From assembly GCF_014650995.1 (NCBI RefSeq), contig NZ_BMWA01000013.1, positions 230,119 through 263,771 of the forward strand: a DNA stretch of 33,653 bases. The letters run 5' to 3'. Below, piece by piece: positions 7,739 through 15,552 of this stretch. The translations under genes and the position numbers were made by a program. Below the pieces are notes generated by a model, which saw only the letters and a list, made by a program, of their open reading frames with translations, did not search any database and had not been told where the DNA came from. Within the stretch, counting starts at the first letter, position 1. Every line of letters starts with the position of its first letter. Source of the stretch: Streptomyces viridiviolaceus. GTDB lineage: Bacteria; Actinomycetota; Actinomycetes; Streptomycetales; Streptomycetaceae.

Positions 7739-7770
7739 CGGTACGGAGTCCAGAAAGATCGGTACGGAGT
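7739..7770. repeat. Tandem 11-bp sites exactly 21 bp apart
   Basis: CGGTACGGAGT occurs at 7739-7749 and again at 7760-7770, a spacing of two DNA helical turns. The second copy also forms a small palindrome, GGTACGGAGTACC (7761-7773). Both lie directly upstream of the -35 of the DUF35 promoter, the usual place for an activator dimer. No cognate activator is known. Confidence 0.6.
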
Positions 7771-7773
7771 ACC

Positions 7774-7802
7774 TTTACGAGTGGCACTCAGTGCCATACT
7801 CT
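7774..7802 (+). promoter_or_regulatory. Predicted promoter of the DUF35 gene
   Basis: A possible -35 TTTACG/TTACGA (7774-7780) and a -10 TACTCT (7797-7802) are 16-17 bp apart. The palindrome at 7782-7796 fills the spacer between them, so a bound repressor would exclude RNA polymerase. The predicted leader to the GTG at 7896 is about 85-90 nt. Confidence 0.4.
7782..7796. promoter_or_regulatory. Perfect palindromic operator TGGCACTCAGTGCCA
   Basis: Seven-base arms (TGGCACT / AGTGCCA) around a single central C. The core matches the palindrome at 7125-7135. Size and symmetry fit a TetR-family operator, and the nearest TetR gene, between the two sites, is a pseudogene. The arms resemble CIRCE half-sites, but CIRCE has a 9-bp spacer that is missing here. 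Confidence 0.65.
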
Positions 7803-7895
7803 GTCGGTCGTGCACGGTGGCACGGCAACCGGGCACACGCGTGCCGGGTCGACCCCGCGCGCGGGATTCCGGCCGAGTGCAGGGAGTTGACCAGC

Positions 7896-8309
7896 GTGTA
7901 CCACCACTCAGGAAGCGTCGCTCAGCAGGAAGCCGGCGCCGCGACGGGTCTGCTCGATCCCGGAGCCCCGGACACCGAGGCCATCCTCTTCCAGCGCTGC
8001 ACCTGGTGCGGCACCGCCATGTACCACCGGCTGCTGTGTCCGGTCTGCCGTGGCAGCGACCTGCGGACGGAGCGCAGCGAGGGCACGGGGACGGTACGCC
8101 ACTCCACGGTGGTGCATCGCAACACCCCGGCCGCACGCAACGTCTCCCTGATAGAGATGGCCGAGGGCTTCGTCCTGCGCGGCCGGGTGATGGGCCCGCC
8201 CATCGGCATCCACAGCGGGGACCGGGTGCGGCTGTCCACGGCCAAGGACCCGGTACGGGGCGAGCCGGTCTTCCAGTTGGTGGACGAGCCGTACCGGGCC
8301 TGGACCTGA
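7896..8309 (+). CDS. DUF35-type zinc-ribbon/OB-fold protein
   Basis: A 137-aa protein with an N-terminal zinc ribbon (about residues 28-50), CTWCGTAMYHRLLCPVC, which supplies four cysteines as two CxxC pairs. An OB-fold follows (about 60-130) with GTVRHSTVVHRNTP, GFVLRGRVMGPPIGIHSGDRVRL and FQLVDEPY. DUF35 proteins usually partner thiolases or act as acyl-CoA-binding subunits in ketone or steroid metabolism, but no thiolase is nearby and this copy is an orphan. The GTG at 7896 is chosen because AGGGAG (7881-7886) lies 9 nt ahead. An operator fills its promoter spacer and the matching regulator is dead, so expression is probably constitutive or under another repressor. It is convergent with the PPOX gene, 27 bp away. 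Confidence 0.8.
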   Translation: MYHHSGSVAQQEAGAATGLLDPGAPDTEAILFQRCTWCGTAMYHRLLCPVCRGSDLRTERSEGTGTVRHSTVVHRNTPAARNVSLIEMAEGFVLRGRVMGPPIGIHSGDRVRLSTAKDPVRGEPVFQLVDEPYRAWT

Positions 8310-8336
8310 GGGCCGGTCAGTTCCGGGTGGGCCTGC

Positions 8337-8726
8337 TCACGGCGTGAGCGTGATCCTGATGCCCACGGTGCCGTCCAGCCCCCGGCGCAGTCGGCTGCCG
8401 AGCAGGGTGAGGCGGCCGGTGATGCCGTACTTGCGGGCGATCAGCCGGCGGTAGCGGTCGGTGGTGGCCGGGTCGGCGATCCCGGCGGTGGCGGGGATCT
8501 GCTCACCGGTCGGGTTGCCGCGCAGGTCGCACGGGCCGACCAGGACGTCCGAGCGGTTCCTGATCCGCTTGACCTTCCAGCTGTCGGTGGCCGTCCAGAC
8601 GCCCAGCGAGTCCCCGTCCCGCACGACCCACACCGGGGTGGCGACCGGGGTGCCGTTCTTCCGGTAGCTGGTGACCAGCAGATACTTGCCGGCGCCGAGC
8701 CGGGCGAGGGAAGCGTCGTCGTCCAT
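8337..8726 (-). CDS. PPOX-class (pyridoxamine 5'-phosphate oxidase-like) F420/FMN-dependent protein
   Basis: A 129-aa split-barrel protein. It opens with YLLVTSYRKNGTPVATPVWV, the typical first two strands of PPOX-class F420-dependent reductases. WTATDSWKVKRIRNRSDVLV follows, with the basic cluster that contacts cofactor phosphate, then the strand VGPCDLRGNPTG and a C-terminal helix ATTDRYRRLIARKYG. It probably binds F420 or FMN; the substrate is unknown. The ATG at 8726 lies 11 bp downstream of the aminotransferase stop, so the two genes form a unit read from 9940. Confidence 0.85.
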   Translation of the reverse strand: MDDDASLARLGAGKYLLVTSYRKNGTPVATPVWVVRDGDSLGVWTATDSWKVKRIRNRSDVLVGPCDLRGNPTGEQIPATAGIADPATTDRYRRLIARKYGITGRLTLLGSRLRRGLDGTVGIRITLTP

Positions 8727-8737
8727 GACCGGGCAGT

Positions 8738-9940
8738 CTAAGGCCTTGGTTTCACCGCCGGTCGGGACAGTGTCGCAGCCATGCGCCGCACCCCCTCCTC
8801 GATCACCTCGGGTGAGGTCGCCAGGTTGAGTCGTACGTGCCCCGCCCCGCCGGTGCCGAACGGGATTCCGGAGCTGAGGGCCACCCGGCCGCTGCTCAGG
8901 AACGTCTTGGCCGGGTCGTCGCCGAGCCCGAGCGCACGGCAGTCGAGCCAGGCGAGGTAGGTCGCCTCCCCGGCGTGGTGGACGACGCCCGGCAGGTGCT
9001 CGGCCAGCAGTTCGGTGAGCAGCCGCCGGTTGTCGTCGAGCCCGGCGAGCAGGGCGTCGAGCCAGGCCGTGCCGTCGCGCAGGGCGGCGGTGTGGGCGAT
9101 GACGCCGACATGGCTCGGCCCGTGCCCGACCTCCTCGGGCATCCGGGCCAGGTCGGCGGCGGCACCGGGTCCGGCGAGGGCGAGCGCCGCCTTGAGTCCG
9201 GCCAGGTTCCAGCCCTTGGAAGCGGACATCAGCGCGAGGCCGCGCTCGGCGCCGGGCACGCTCAGGTACGGCACGAAGCGTACGCCGCCGGCGACGACCG
9301 GCGCGTGGATCTCGTCGGCGACGACCCGGACGCCGTACCGCTCGGCGAGGCCGGCCACGGCGGCCAGCTCGTCGGCGGTGTGCACGGTGCCGGTCGGGTT
9401 GTGCGGGCTGCAGATCAGGTACGCGGCCCGTCCGCGGCCGGCGGTGGCCTGCCGGAAGGCGGCCTCCAGGACGTCCAGGTCGATGCGCAGGTCGGCGCCG
9501 AGCGGTGCCTCGACCACCCGCCGGTCCATGTGCGTCAGGAACTGGTAGAACGGCGGGTACACCGGAGGGTTCACGATCACGGGGTCGCCGGGCCCGGTGA
9601 CCAGCTTGACCATCTCGACGACGCCGAGCATCACGTCGGGCACGATGGCGGTGCGTTCCACGGCGGGACCGTCCCAGCCCCACCGTTTGCCCGCGAACGC
9701 GGCCAGCGCCTCGGCGTAGGCGTGGCCGGCGGGGTAGCCGGTGTCGCCGAGTTCGAGGGCGTCGGTGACGGCGCGCACCACCGGTTCGGCGAGCGGCACG
9801 TCCATCTCCGCCACCCACAGCGGCAGCACGTCCTCGGGGTAGGTACGCCACTTCATGCTCGTACGACGGCGCAGACGGTCGAGGGTGAGCGCGCGCAGGG
9901 GGTTCGGTTCACCGGGCGGTTCCTGCGGGATCCTGGTCAT
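8738..9940 (-). CDS. Aminotransferase class I/II, MalY/PatB (cystathionine beta-lyase-like) type
   Basis: A 400-aa fold-type I PLP enzyme. The N-terminus has the MalY/PatB signature: RRTSMKWRTYPEDVLPLWVAEMD, then GDTGYPAGHAYAEALAAF. The mid-region shows NPPVYPPFYQFL and YLICSPHNPTGTVHTADELA, then VVADEIHAP with the PLP-contacting Asp. The Schiff-base lysine is in MSASKGWNLAGLKAAL (about residue 240). The C-terminal small domain ends HVRLNLATSPEVIEEGVRRM, with the substrate-carboxylate Arg. Members cleave C-S bonds of cystathionine or cysteine conjugates or act as aminotransferases. The ATG at 9940 gives MTRIPQEPPG. The gene overlaps the alternative start region of the divergent DUF3800-like gene, so their promoters interlock. 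Confidence 0.9.
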   Translation of the reverse strand: MTRIPQEPPGEPNPLRALTLDRLRRRTSMKWRTYPEDVLPLWVAEMDVPLAEPVVRAVTDALELGDTGYPAGHAYAEALAAFAGKRWGWDGPAVERTAIVPDVMLGVVEMVKLVTGPGDPVIVNPPVYPPFYQFLTHMDRRVVEAPLGADLRIDLDVLEAAFRQATAGRGRAAYLICSPHNPTGTVHTADELAAVAGLAERYGVRVVADEIHAPVVAGGVRFVPYLSVPGAERGLALMSASKGWNLAGLKAALALAGPGAAADLARMPEEVGHGPSHVGVIAHTAALRDGTAWLDALLAGLDDNRRLLTELLAEHLPGVVHHAGEATYLAWLDCRALGLGDDPAKTFLSSGRVALSSGIPFGTGGAGHVRLNLATSPEVIEEGVRRMAATLSRPAVKPRP

Positions 9941-9965
9941 GGGCCACAAGATAGGGGGCCGTGGT

Positions 9966-11018
9966 GTGACCGGGAAACGGGACGACGGGGTGTCGGACGC
10001 GGCGGAGGGGGCGTTCTGGGAGGTCGCGTGCGACGAGTCGGGGTCGGACGGCGAGAACCTCACCGGCGGCAACACCGATGTGTTCGCGCACGCCGGGGTG
10101 CGGCTGCCCGTGGTGTCCGCCGCCGCGTCCCTGCGGGAGATCCGCGACCGGATCCGCTCGCCGGCCGAGGAGTACAAGGCGGGCCACCTGCTGCGCGAGA
10201 AGCACCGGGCGGTCCTGGAATGGCTGCTCGCCCCGTCGGGGCCGATCCACGGGCACGCCCGCGTGCACCTCGTGGAGAAGGCGTTCTTCGTGGTGGACCG
10301 GGTGGCCGGCCTGCTGCTCGGTGACCCGGCCGAGGCCCTTGCCCTGTCCCGGGAGGGGCGGCGTACCTTCGGTGACGAGGACTGGCGGGGGTTCCTCGCG
10401 GCGGCCAACCGGCTGCTGCGGGCCAGGAGCGACGGCACCGGCCCCGGGGAGCCGGCGGCCCCCGTGGACGTCTTCCTCGGCACCATCGAGGCGCTGCGCC
10501 GCGCGCATCCCGGGACACGGGCGGCGGCGACGCTGGGGCGGCTCGCGGCCGCCCGGCCACGCGCGGACGCCTACCGGGCCCGGCTGCTGGAGGGTCCGCC
10601 GCTGGTTCCGGTCCTCAACCCGCTGCTGCCGGCCATCGTCAGTACTGCGGTGCTCTGGAGTGACGGCGGGCGGCCGGTGCGTCTGGTGCACGACCGGCAG
10701 AACATGCTGACGCCGGCCCGCATCGCCTGGATCGAGGAGACGGCCCGCTCGCGCGGTGCCGCGCTCGACGGGCTGCGGCTGGTGGAGTCCCGGCTCGACC
10801 CGCGGGTGCAGCTCGCCGACTTCCTGGCCGGGATCGCCCGCAGGATCGCCTCCGACGAGCTGGGCGGGCGCGGTGACGCCGTACTCACCGGGCTGCTGCG
10901 CCCCTATGTCGCGCCGGCCTCCGTCTGGGGCGACGAGCGCAGTTGGGCCCTGCTCACCGGGAGCACCGGCGCGGGCACCGCGGCGACCGCGCGGCGCACG
11001 GGATCGCCGGCCGGGTGA
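9966..11018 (+). CDS. DUF3800-like (RNase H-fold) protein
   Basis: A 350-aa protein. Near its N-terminus is WEVACDESGSDGENL followed by FAHAGV, resembling the DESG motif that opens DUF3800 proteins, an RNase H-like fold of unknown activity. Further acidic residues that could complete an active site lie in VRLVHDRQNMLTP and in RLDPRVQLADFLAGIARR near the C-terminus; the latter 'LQLADFLAG'-type helix is also typical. The central 150 residues are helical. There is no signal peptide or membrane segment. The start is uncertain: GTG 9966 has a GGGGG stretch 7-8 nt ahead, while GTG 9990 and ATG 9939 are alternatives. It stands alone, divergent from the aminotransferase and upstream of the protease gene. 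Confidence 0.7.
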   Translation: MTGKRDDGVSDAAEGAFWEVACDESGSDGENLTGGNTDVFAHAGVRLPVVSAAASLREIRDRIRSPAEEYKAGHLLREKHRAVLEWLLAPSGPIHGHARVHLVEKAFFVVDRVAGLLLGDPAEALALSREGRRTFGDEDWRGFLAAANRLLRARSDGTGPGEPAAPVDVFLGTIEALRRAHPGTRAAATLGRLAAARPRADAYRARLLEGPPLVPVLNPLLPAIVSTAVLWSDGGRPVRLVHDRQNMLTPARIAWIEETARSRGAALDGLRLVESRLDPRVQLADFLAGIARRIASDELGGRGDAVLTGLLRPYVAPASVWGDERSWALLTGSTGAGTAATARRTGSPAG

Positions 11019-11114
11019 ACACGGCCGTTCCGGGCCCCGTATGGAGGGAGGGCGCTCGACGTCCGGAGGGCCCCGCGGCGGTGACGCCGCGTGTTCTGGT
11101 TCGGGAGCGCAGGC

Positions 11115-12494
11115 ATGAGGCACGCACGACGACGCATCGTCCGGCGAGTGGCACGGCTGGCGGCCGTCGGCGGACTCCTCCTCGGGGGGACGATGGTCAC
11201 CCGGGCCGTGGCGAGCGAACCCCCGGACGCGTCCGCTGTTCCGCGCACGGTGGCGCAGTCGGCCTCCGGCACCGGCGCCGGCCTCGTGTCACGGCTCGGC
11301 GACTCCCGTACGGCGGGTCACTGGGTCGGCTCCGACGGACGGCCGGTCGTCGCGGTCACCGACGAGGACGCGGCCGACCAGGTGCGGCGCGCGGGCGCCG
11401 AGGCCAAGGTGGTGCGGCACAGCATGCGGGAGCTGAGGTCGGCGACGTCGGCGCTGCGTGCGGCGCCGCGGGTGACCGGGACGGCCTGGGCCCTCGACTA
11501 CCGGTCCAACGAAGTGGTGGTACGGGGAGACAGCACCGTCTCCGGGGCCGACTGGGCCTGGCTGACCGGGGTCGCGGAGGACATCGGCGGCTTCGTCCGC
11601 ATGGAGCGCACCGAGGGCACGTTCACGACGCGGGTCAACGGGGCGCAGCCGATCCTGTCGACGGCGGGCCGGTGCTCGGCGGGCTTCAACGTGACCGACG
11701 GGCGGAAGGACTTCATCCTCACCGCCGGTCACTGCGGTCCCACGGGGTCGGTCTGGTTCGGCGACGGGCAGGGCGACCGGGAGGTCGGGAGCACGGTCGC
11801 CGGGAGCTTTCCCGGTGACGACTTCTCCCTGGTGGAGTACGCGAGCGGCAAGGCGGGGGACGGCGCCGACGTGGTGGCGGTCGGCGGTGGCAAGGGGGTG
11901 CGGATCACCGGTGCGGGCGATCCGTCCGTCGGGCAGCGGGTGTTCCGCAGCGGCAGCACGACCGGGCTGCGCGACGGCCGGGTGACGGCGCTGGGCGCGA
12001 CGGTGAACTATCCGGAGGGCACGGTCACCGGACTGATCGAGACGGACGTGTGTGCGGAGCCGGGGGACAGTGGGGGGCCGATGTTCTCCGAGGGCGTCGC
12101 GCTGGGCGTGACCTCGGGCGGCAGCGGCGACTGCTCCGAGGGCGGCACGACGTTCTTCCAGCCGGTGACGGAGGCGCTGGCGTCGCTCGGCGTCCGGCTG
12201 ATCGCGTCCCCCGAGGCCGGAACCGGGGCCGGAAGGGGGTCGGAGCCCGCGCCTTCGCCGTCGGCGGCCGGTGGCGGCGGCGACGCGCCGGGTACGGCCT
12301 CGCCGGGGGCGTCGGCGCCGGTGACGGGTGTCGACGGCTCGACGCTGCTGTCCCGTCTCACGGACCGGCGGAACGTCGGGCCCGGTCTGCTGGTCGTCGC
12401 GGGCAGCCTGATCGCGCTCGTGGCCACCCGCTGGATCCGCGCGGAACAGGACCGCAACGCCTACCGCCGGTACTACTCGGCGACGTGGGGCTGA
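11115..12494 (+). CDS. Secreted/membrane-anchored S1-family serine protease (streptogrisin-like)
   Basis: A 459-aa pre-pro-protease. An arginine-rich signal peptide (MRHARRRIVRRVARLAAVGG...) precedes a propeptide of about 150 residues and a chymotrypsin-fold domain (about 175-370). The catalytic triad is visible: His in FILTAGHC, Asp in GDDFSLVEY and Ser in PGDSGGPMF. Cysteines pair around CSAGF...HC and CAEPGDSG...GDC, as in streptogrisins. After a Ser/Pro/Gly/Ala linker (about 375-415) comes one hydrophobic helix (LLVVAGSLIALVAT) and a short basic tail, so the protease is probably tethered on the outer face of the membrane rather than released. The ATG at 11115 has GGGAGC upstream. It faces the EamA gene, with 27 bp between the two stops. 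Confidence 0.9.
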   Translation: MRHARRRIVRRVARLAAVGGLLLGGTMVTRAVASEPPDASAVPRTVAQSASGTGAGLVSRLGDSRTAGHWVGSDGRPVVAVTDEDAADQVRRAGAEAKVVRHSMRELRSATSALRAAPRVTGTAWALDYRSNEVVVRGDSTVSGADWAWLTGVAEDIGGFVRMERTEGTFTTRVNGAQPILSTAGRCSAGFNVTDGRKDFILTAGHCGPTGSVWFGDGQGDREVGSTVAGSFPGDDFSLVEYASGKAGDGADVVAVGGGKGVRITGAGDPSVGQRVFRSGSTTGLRDGRVTALGATVNYPEGTVTGLIETDVCAEPGDSGGPMFSEGVALGVTSGGSGDCSEGGTTFFQPVTEALASLGVRLIASPEAGTGAGRGSEPAPSPSAAGGGGDAPGTASPGASAPVTGVDGSTLLSRLTDRRNVGPGLLVVAGSLIALVATRWIRAEQDRNAYRRYYSATWG

Positions 12495-12521
12495 TCACCG
12501 GCGTGGGACACGTGAGTCCCC

Positions 12522-13346
12522 TCACCCCAGTGTCAGCAGTACGGTGGCCGCCGCCGCGCCGATCAGGCCCACCGCCTGGCGCCGGGTGATCCGCTCGTGC
12601 AGGAGCGCCAGGCCGAGGACCACGGGAAGCGCGGGGTAGAGGGAGGCGAGCACCACGGCGACCGACAGCAGTTGCCGCTGGGCGGCGAGGAGGTACAGGA
12701 TCAGGCCGAGGGCGGCGCCCGCGCCGATCACCAGGGCCTCGGCGCACCGGCCCGGGGGCAGCCGCAGCCGCCCGGCGTGCCGTACGGCGCCCGGGAGCAG
12801 CAGGAGTACGGCGGCGACCCGGCCGGCGGCCACGGGCCACAGCCCGCTGCCGGGGCCGGCCTGCCCGAGGGCGAGGTACTGGACGGCGACGCCGGCGCTG
12901 GCGAGGAGCCCGTCCGCCACGGCGGGCCCGGGGCCGGTACCGCCGCCGGAGACCAGCCAGAGCGCGGGGACGGTGACGAGGATTCCCAGCCAGGCGACGG
13001 CGTGCGGACGGTCTCCGAGGACGAGCACGCCGCACACCACGGACAGCGCGACCCCGGTGACGGCGCTCACCGGCACCACCACGCTCATCGCGCCGCGGCT
13101 CAGCCCCCGGTTGAGGAAGTGCATGGCGGTGCCGCTGCCCGCGCCGGACAGGGCACCCCACAGCAGGTCGGCCGGGCGCACGGCGTCGGCGGTCACGAGG
13201 AGGGCGGCCCCGAGGCCGAGCACGAGCCCGCCGAGCTGGCCGAGAAAGGTGACGGCGGCGAAGTGGACGCGCCGGGACAGCAGGCCGCCGGCGAAGTCGA
13301 CGACGCCGTAACAGACGGCGGAGGCCAGTGCGAGGAGAGCACCCAT
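12522..13346 (-). CDS. EamA/DMT-family membrane transporter
   Basis: A 274-aa protein with about ten hydrophobic helices arranged as two EamA repeats, beginning MGALLALASAVCYGVVDFAGG. The second repeat includes VVLASLYPALPVVLGLALLHERITRRQAVG, the motif with glutamate and arginine that closes EamA repeats. DMT transporters export or exchange small metabolites; the substrate is unknown. The ATG at 13346 gives the family-typical start. The gene converges on the serine protease gene, and the 57-aa gene lies upstream on the same strand. Confidence 0.88.
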   Translation of the reverse strand: MGALLALASAVCYGVVDFAGGLLSRRVHFAAVTFLGQLGGLVLGLGAALLVTADAVRPADLLWGALSGAGSGTAMHFLNRGLSRGAMSVVVPVSAVTGVALSVVCGVLVLGDRPHAVAWLGILVTVPALWLVSGGGTGPGPAVADGLLASAGVAVQYLALGQAGPGSGLWPVAAGRVAAVLLLLPGAVRHAGRLRLPPGRCAEALVIGAGAALGLILYLLAAQRQLLSVAVVLASLYPALPVVLGLALLHERITRRQAVGLIGAAAATVLLTLG

Positions 13347-13402
13347 CCGGTGGGGGTGCCCCGGGCCGGGACTCCGATGCGCCGAGGTGGCTCAGCCGCC
13401 GG

Positions 13403-13576
13403 TCAGGCCGCCTTCGCCGACTGCGGGGCCGCGGCGGCCCACTCCAGGACGAGCCGCTGGTACTCCTCGCGCTGCTCGACGCTCAGTGTCCCGCCCGACC
13501 GGAGCCACAGGGCCCGGATCTCCTCGTTGACCTCGTCAGCCGATCGCTCGGAGGAGGGTTCAACAGTGGTGGACAT
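13403..13576 (-). CDS. Small hypothetical protein (57 aa)
   Basis: A 57-aa protein with SADEVNEEIRALWLRSGGTL followed by SVEQREEYQRLVLEWAAA. The two predicted amphipathic helices are separated by an SGGTL turn. No cysteines or signal sequence are present. The acidic-basic helix pattern and in-frame GC bias support a real gene, of a kind common in Streptomyces and without known function. The ATG at 13576 is chosen; an ATG at 13588 would add MLHS. The region upstream (13590-13700) is comparatively AT-rich and probably holds its promoter. Confidence 0.6.
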   Translation of the reverse strand: MSTTVEPSSERSADEVNEEIRALWLRSGGTLSVEQREEYQRLVLEWAAAAPQSAKAA

Positions 13577-13759
13577 GCTGTGAAGCATACGGCGCCGGCC
13601 GTGAAGACGATGTGAGTAATCGCCAGCCAATCGGACATATAGGACCGTGTTACTGATCACGTCCACCGCCCCATCTGCCAAGATCCGCCGAAGAGTTCAC
13701 CTCGGTACGGGCCGCGCGCCCGCGGACGTCGGTGTGATGGCTCACACTTCCGTCACGTG

Positions 13760-14170
13760 ATGGACGTCATGACGTTCTCCCTCGGCATCATCGGTGCCGA
13801 CCAGTTCTCCGACCGGTTCGCCAGGCCGTTCCGGGCCCATCCCGGCGTGAGCGGCGTGTACGTCACCGACCTGATCCCGGAACGTGCCGAGCGGCTCGCC
13901 ACGGCCGAAGGTCTCGACGGGACGTTCCCGGATCACGAGGCGATGCCGGAGTCGAAGGCGGTCGACGCCGTCGCCGTCCTCACGCAGCGCCGGCCCCACG
14001 GGCCGCTGGTGCTCCAGGGCCTGAGCGCGGGCAGGCACGTGCACTCGGCGGTGGCCCCCATGGCGCCGACGGGCGGGGGTGCCCGAAGAGGTCGGGCATG
14101 TGTCCAAGACGCGTCTGCCACTGGGCCTGCTGGACCGGCCGGCCGAGCAGGGCCTTGGCCGTACCGATGA
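13760..14170 (+). pseudogene. Truncated Gfo/Idh/MocA-type oxidoreductase (N-terminal NAD-binding half only)
   Basis: The first 100 or so residues match the Rossmann half of Gfo/Idh/MocA oxidoreductases. FSLGIIGADQFSDRFARPF is the dinucleotide-binding start, YVTDLIPERAERLATAEGL the second strand and helix, and VDAVAVLTQRRPHGPLVLQGLSAGRHVHSAV the usual 'V.I.TPN..H...A..AL.AGKHV..EKP' segment. After about 14066 the homology stops, and the frame runs into Gly/Ala/Pro-rich text to an arbitrary stop at 14170. The C-terminal substrate domain (about 250 residues) is missing. The intact 5' end suggests fairly recent loss by deletion. Confidence 0.7.
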
Positions 14171-14186
14171 TCGTCGCCGATGCCGG

Positions 14187-14425
14187 CTACGGCCGCAGCG
14201 TCTCCCGGTCCCGCAGGTCGCGCACACCGACCATGAGGACGCCGGGTATGAGGGGCAGGGCGCCGAGAGCGGGGCCATCCACTGCATGGGCCGACCCGTA
14301 ACGGCGACCATGACGACGGTCGCGAGGTACGCGAGGGTCAGGACGACGAACAGCGCGCCGGGAGCGGGAGGTCTCCGCGAGCGGGCCGCGGCGTCGCAGC
14401 CGGTGTGACTCGTCGATGAGCGCAT
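14187..14425 (-). pseudogene. Possible frameshifted small membrane protein
   Basis: From ATG 14425 the minus strand reads RRPPAPGALFVVLTLAYLAT and VVMVAVTGRPMQWMAPLSA, a convincing hydrophobic helix. The frame then degenerates. Shifting frame near 14258-14268 restores LPLIPGVLMVGVRDLRDRE, a second hydrophobic stretch with a natural-looking end at the TAG 14187-14189. A two-helix membrane protein of about 80 residues broken by an indel is the simplest reading. Family unknown; it may equally be non-coding. Confidence 0.35.
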
Positions 14426-14473
14426 GACCGTCTGACGCCCGGGCGGGGGGAAGTTGCCCCGCCGGCCGACGGA

Positions 14474-14515
<42 letters not shown>

Positions 14516-14691
14516 CGAGGAAAGCGGGGCCGGCCGAGGAGCACGCCCGGCTGGGCGCACATCCCGCAGAGCGACCCGCTTCCTCTCCGACAACCCCGCC
14601 AGCGGCTTCCGCGCGAACCGCAGCATGGCGCTGCGGCTACGCGCACCCCGTCGTGCGAGCCGGCGACGGGCCGACCGGCAGACAACGCCGC

Positions 14692-15324
14692 CTATGACGT
14701 CGACCGGACCGCGGAGATGTCGAACTGGAGTCGGACCTTTTCGCTCACCATGGCGCCGCCGGCCTCGAGGCGCTGGTTGTAGACCAGGCCCCACTCGGTG
14801 CGGTCGATGGTGGTGGTGCCGTCGAAGCCGGCTCGCTCGTAGCCGAACGGATCCATGACCGAGCCGAGGTAGTCGAGTTGCAGGTCGACGGGCCGGGTGA
14901 CGTCGCGGATGGTCAGATCTCCCGTCATGCGGAAAGTCTCCCCGCCCTCGTGGACGGTGGAGGTGCTGCGGAACACCATCTCCGGGTAGCGGCGCGCGTC
15001 GAAGAAGTCACGGCCGACAAGGTGCGCGTCCCGTTGCTCCACGCCCGTGTCGACGCTGGCGACCCGGATGACGAGCTCGGCCCGCGACTCGGAGGGCCGC
15101 GCTCCGTCGAAGTAGAGCGTGCTGTCGTAGTCGGTGAAAGCTCCCCGCACCGTCGTGACCATGGCGTGCCGCACGGAGAATCCGATGCGGCTGTGCGGGC
15201 GGTCGATGGTCCATCGCCCGGTCAGCGCTCGCAGCGCCGGGTCGAGCGCGGCCTCCGCGAGGGAGGTGCCAACGGCCGGGGTCGGCTCGATGACGGCGGT
15301 CTGGCGACGGCTGAAGATACCCAT
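14692..15324 (-). CDS. YceI-family protein
   Basis: A 210-aa YceI-like lipocalin-fold protein without a signal peptide. Family landmarks are ALTGRWTIDRPHSRIGFSVRH at about residue 35, then VRGAFTDYDSTLYFDG, HLVGRDFFDARRYPEMVFRS, and the C-terminal TIDRTEWGLVYNQRLEAGGAMV. YceI proteins bind polyisoprenoid or amide ligands in a beta-barrel. The leading 30 residues are an extra, poorly conserved stretch. The ATG at 15324 (MGIFSRRQ) is used. A second YceI gene lies immediately upstream on the same strand, so they may be co-expressed. A possible MarR-like half-palindrome lies in the gap at 15438-15450. Confidence 0.9.
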   Translation of the reverse strand: MGIFSRRQTAVIEPTPAVGTSLAEAALDPALRALTGRWTIDRPHSRIGFSVRHAMVTTVRGAFTDYDSTLYFDGARPSESRAELVIRVASVDTGVEQRDAHLVGRDFFDARRYPEMVFRSTSTVHEGGETFRMTGDLTIRDVTRPVDLQLDYLGSVMDPFGYERAGFDGTTTIDRTEWGLVYNQRLEAGGAMVSEKVRLQFDISAVRSTS

Positions 15325-15437
15325 GCTCGTGAGCCCTTTCCCATCTGATCGCTCCGTGCTGTCACGGCGTCGCCGGGCACTACCCAGCGAGATGGGTGCC
15401 CTCGTCTGGGTTCCATGCGGTCGGCTGTAAAGCTACA

Positions 15438-15450
15438 CAAGATCAACTTG
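15438..15450. promoter_or_regulatory. CAAGATCAACTTG inverted repeat upstream of the YceI gene
   Basis: CAAG and CTTG arms around a 5-bp spacer lie about 115 nt ahead of the 15324 start. The form is compatible with MarR-type operators that control YceI genes in other actinobacteria. No MarR gene is in the window, and short arms make chance occurrence possible. Confidence 0.3.
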
Positions 15451-15552
15451 ATGTGGGGGTGCACTGCCGGATCGGCCCCGATCAGCACCCCTCGAACGAC
15501 CGGAAGGCGCCTGGCGGACCGCAGCCCACGTCAGGCGTCTCCTTGTGAGGGC

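Noticed and set aside
7782..7796. CIRCE (HrcA) heat-shock element
   Set aside because: The half-sites look similar, but CIRCE has a 9-bp spacer; here a single base separates the arms, and no chaperone gene is near.
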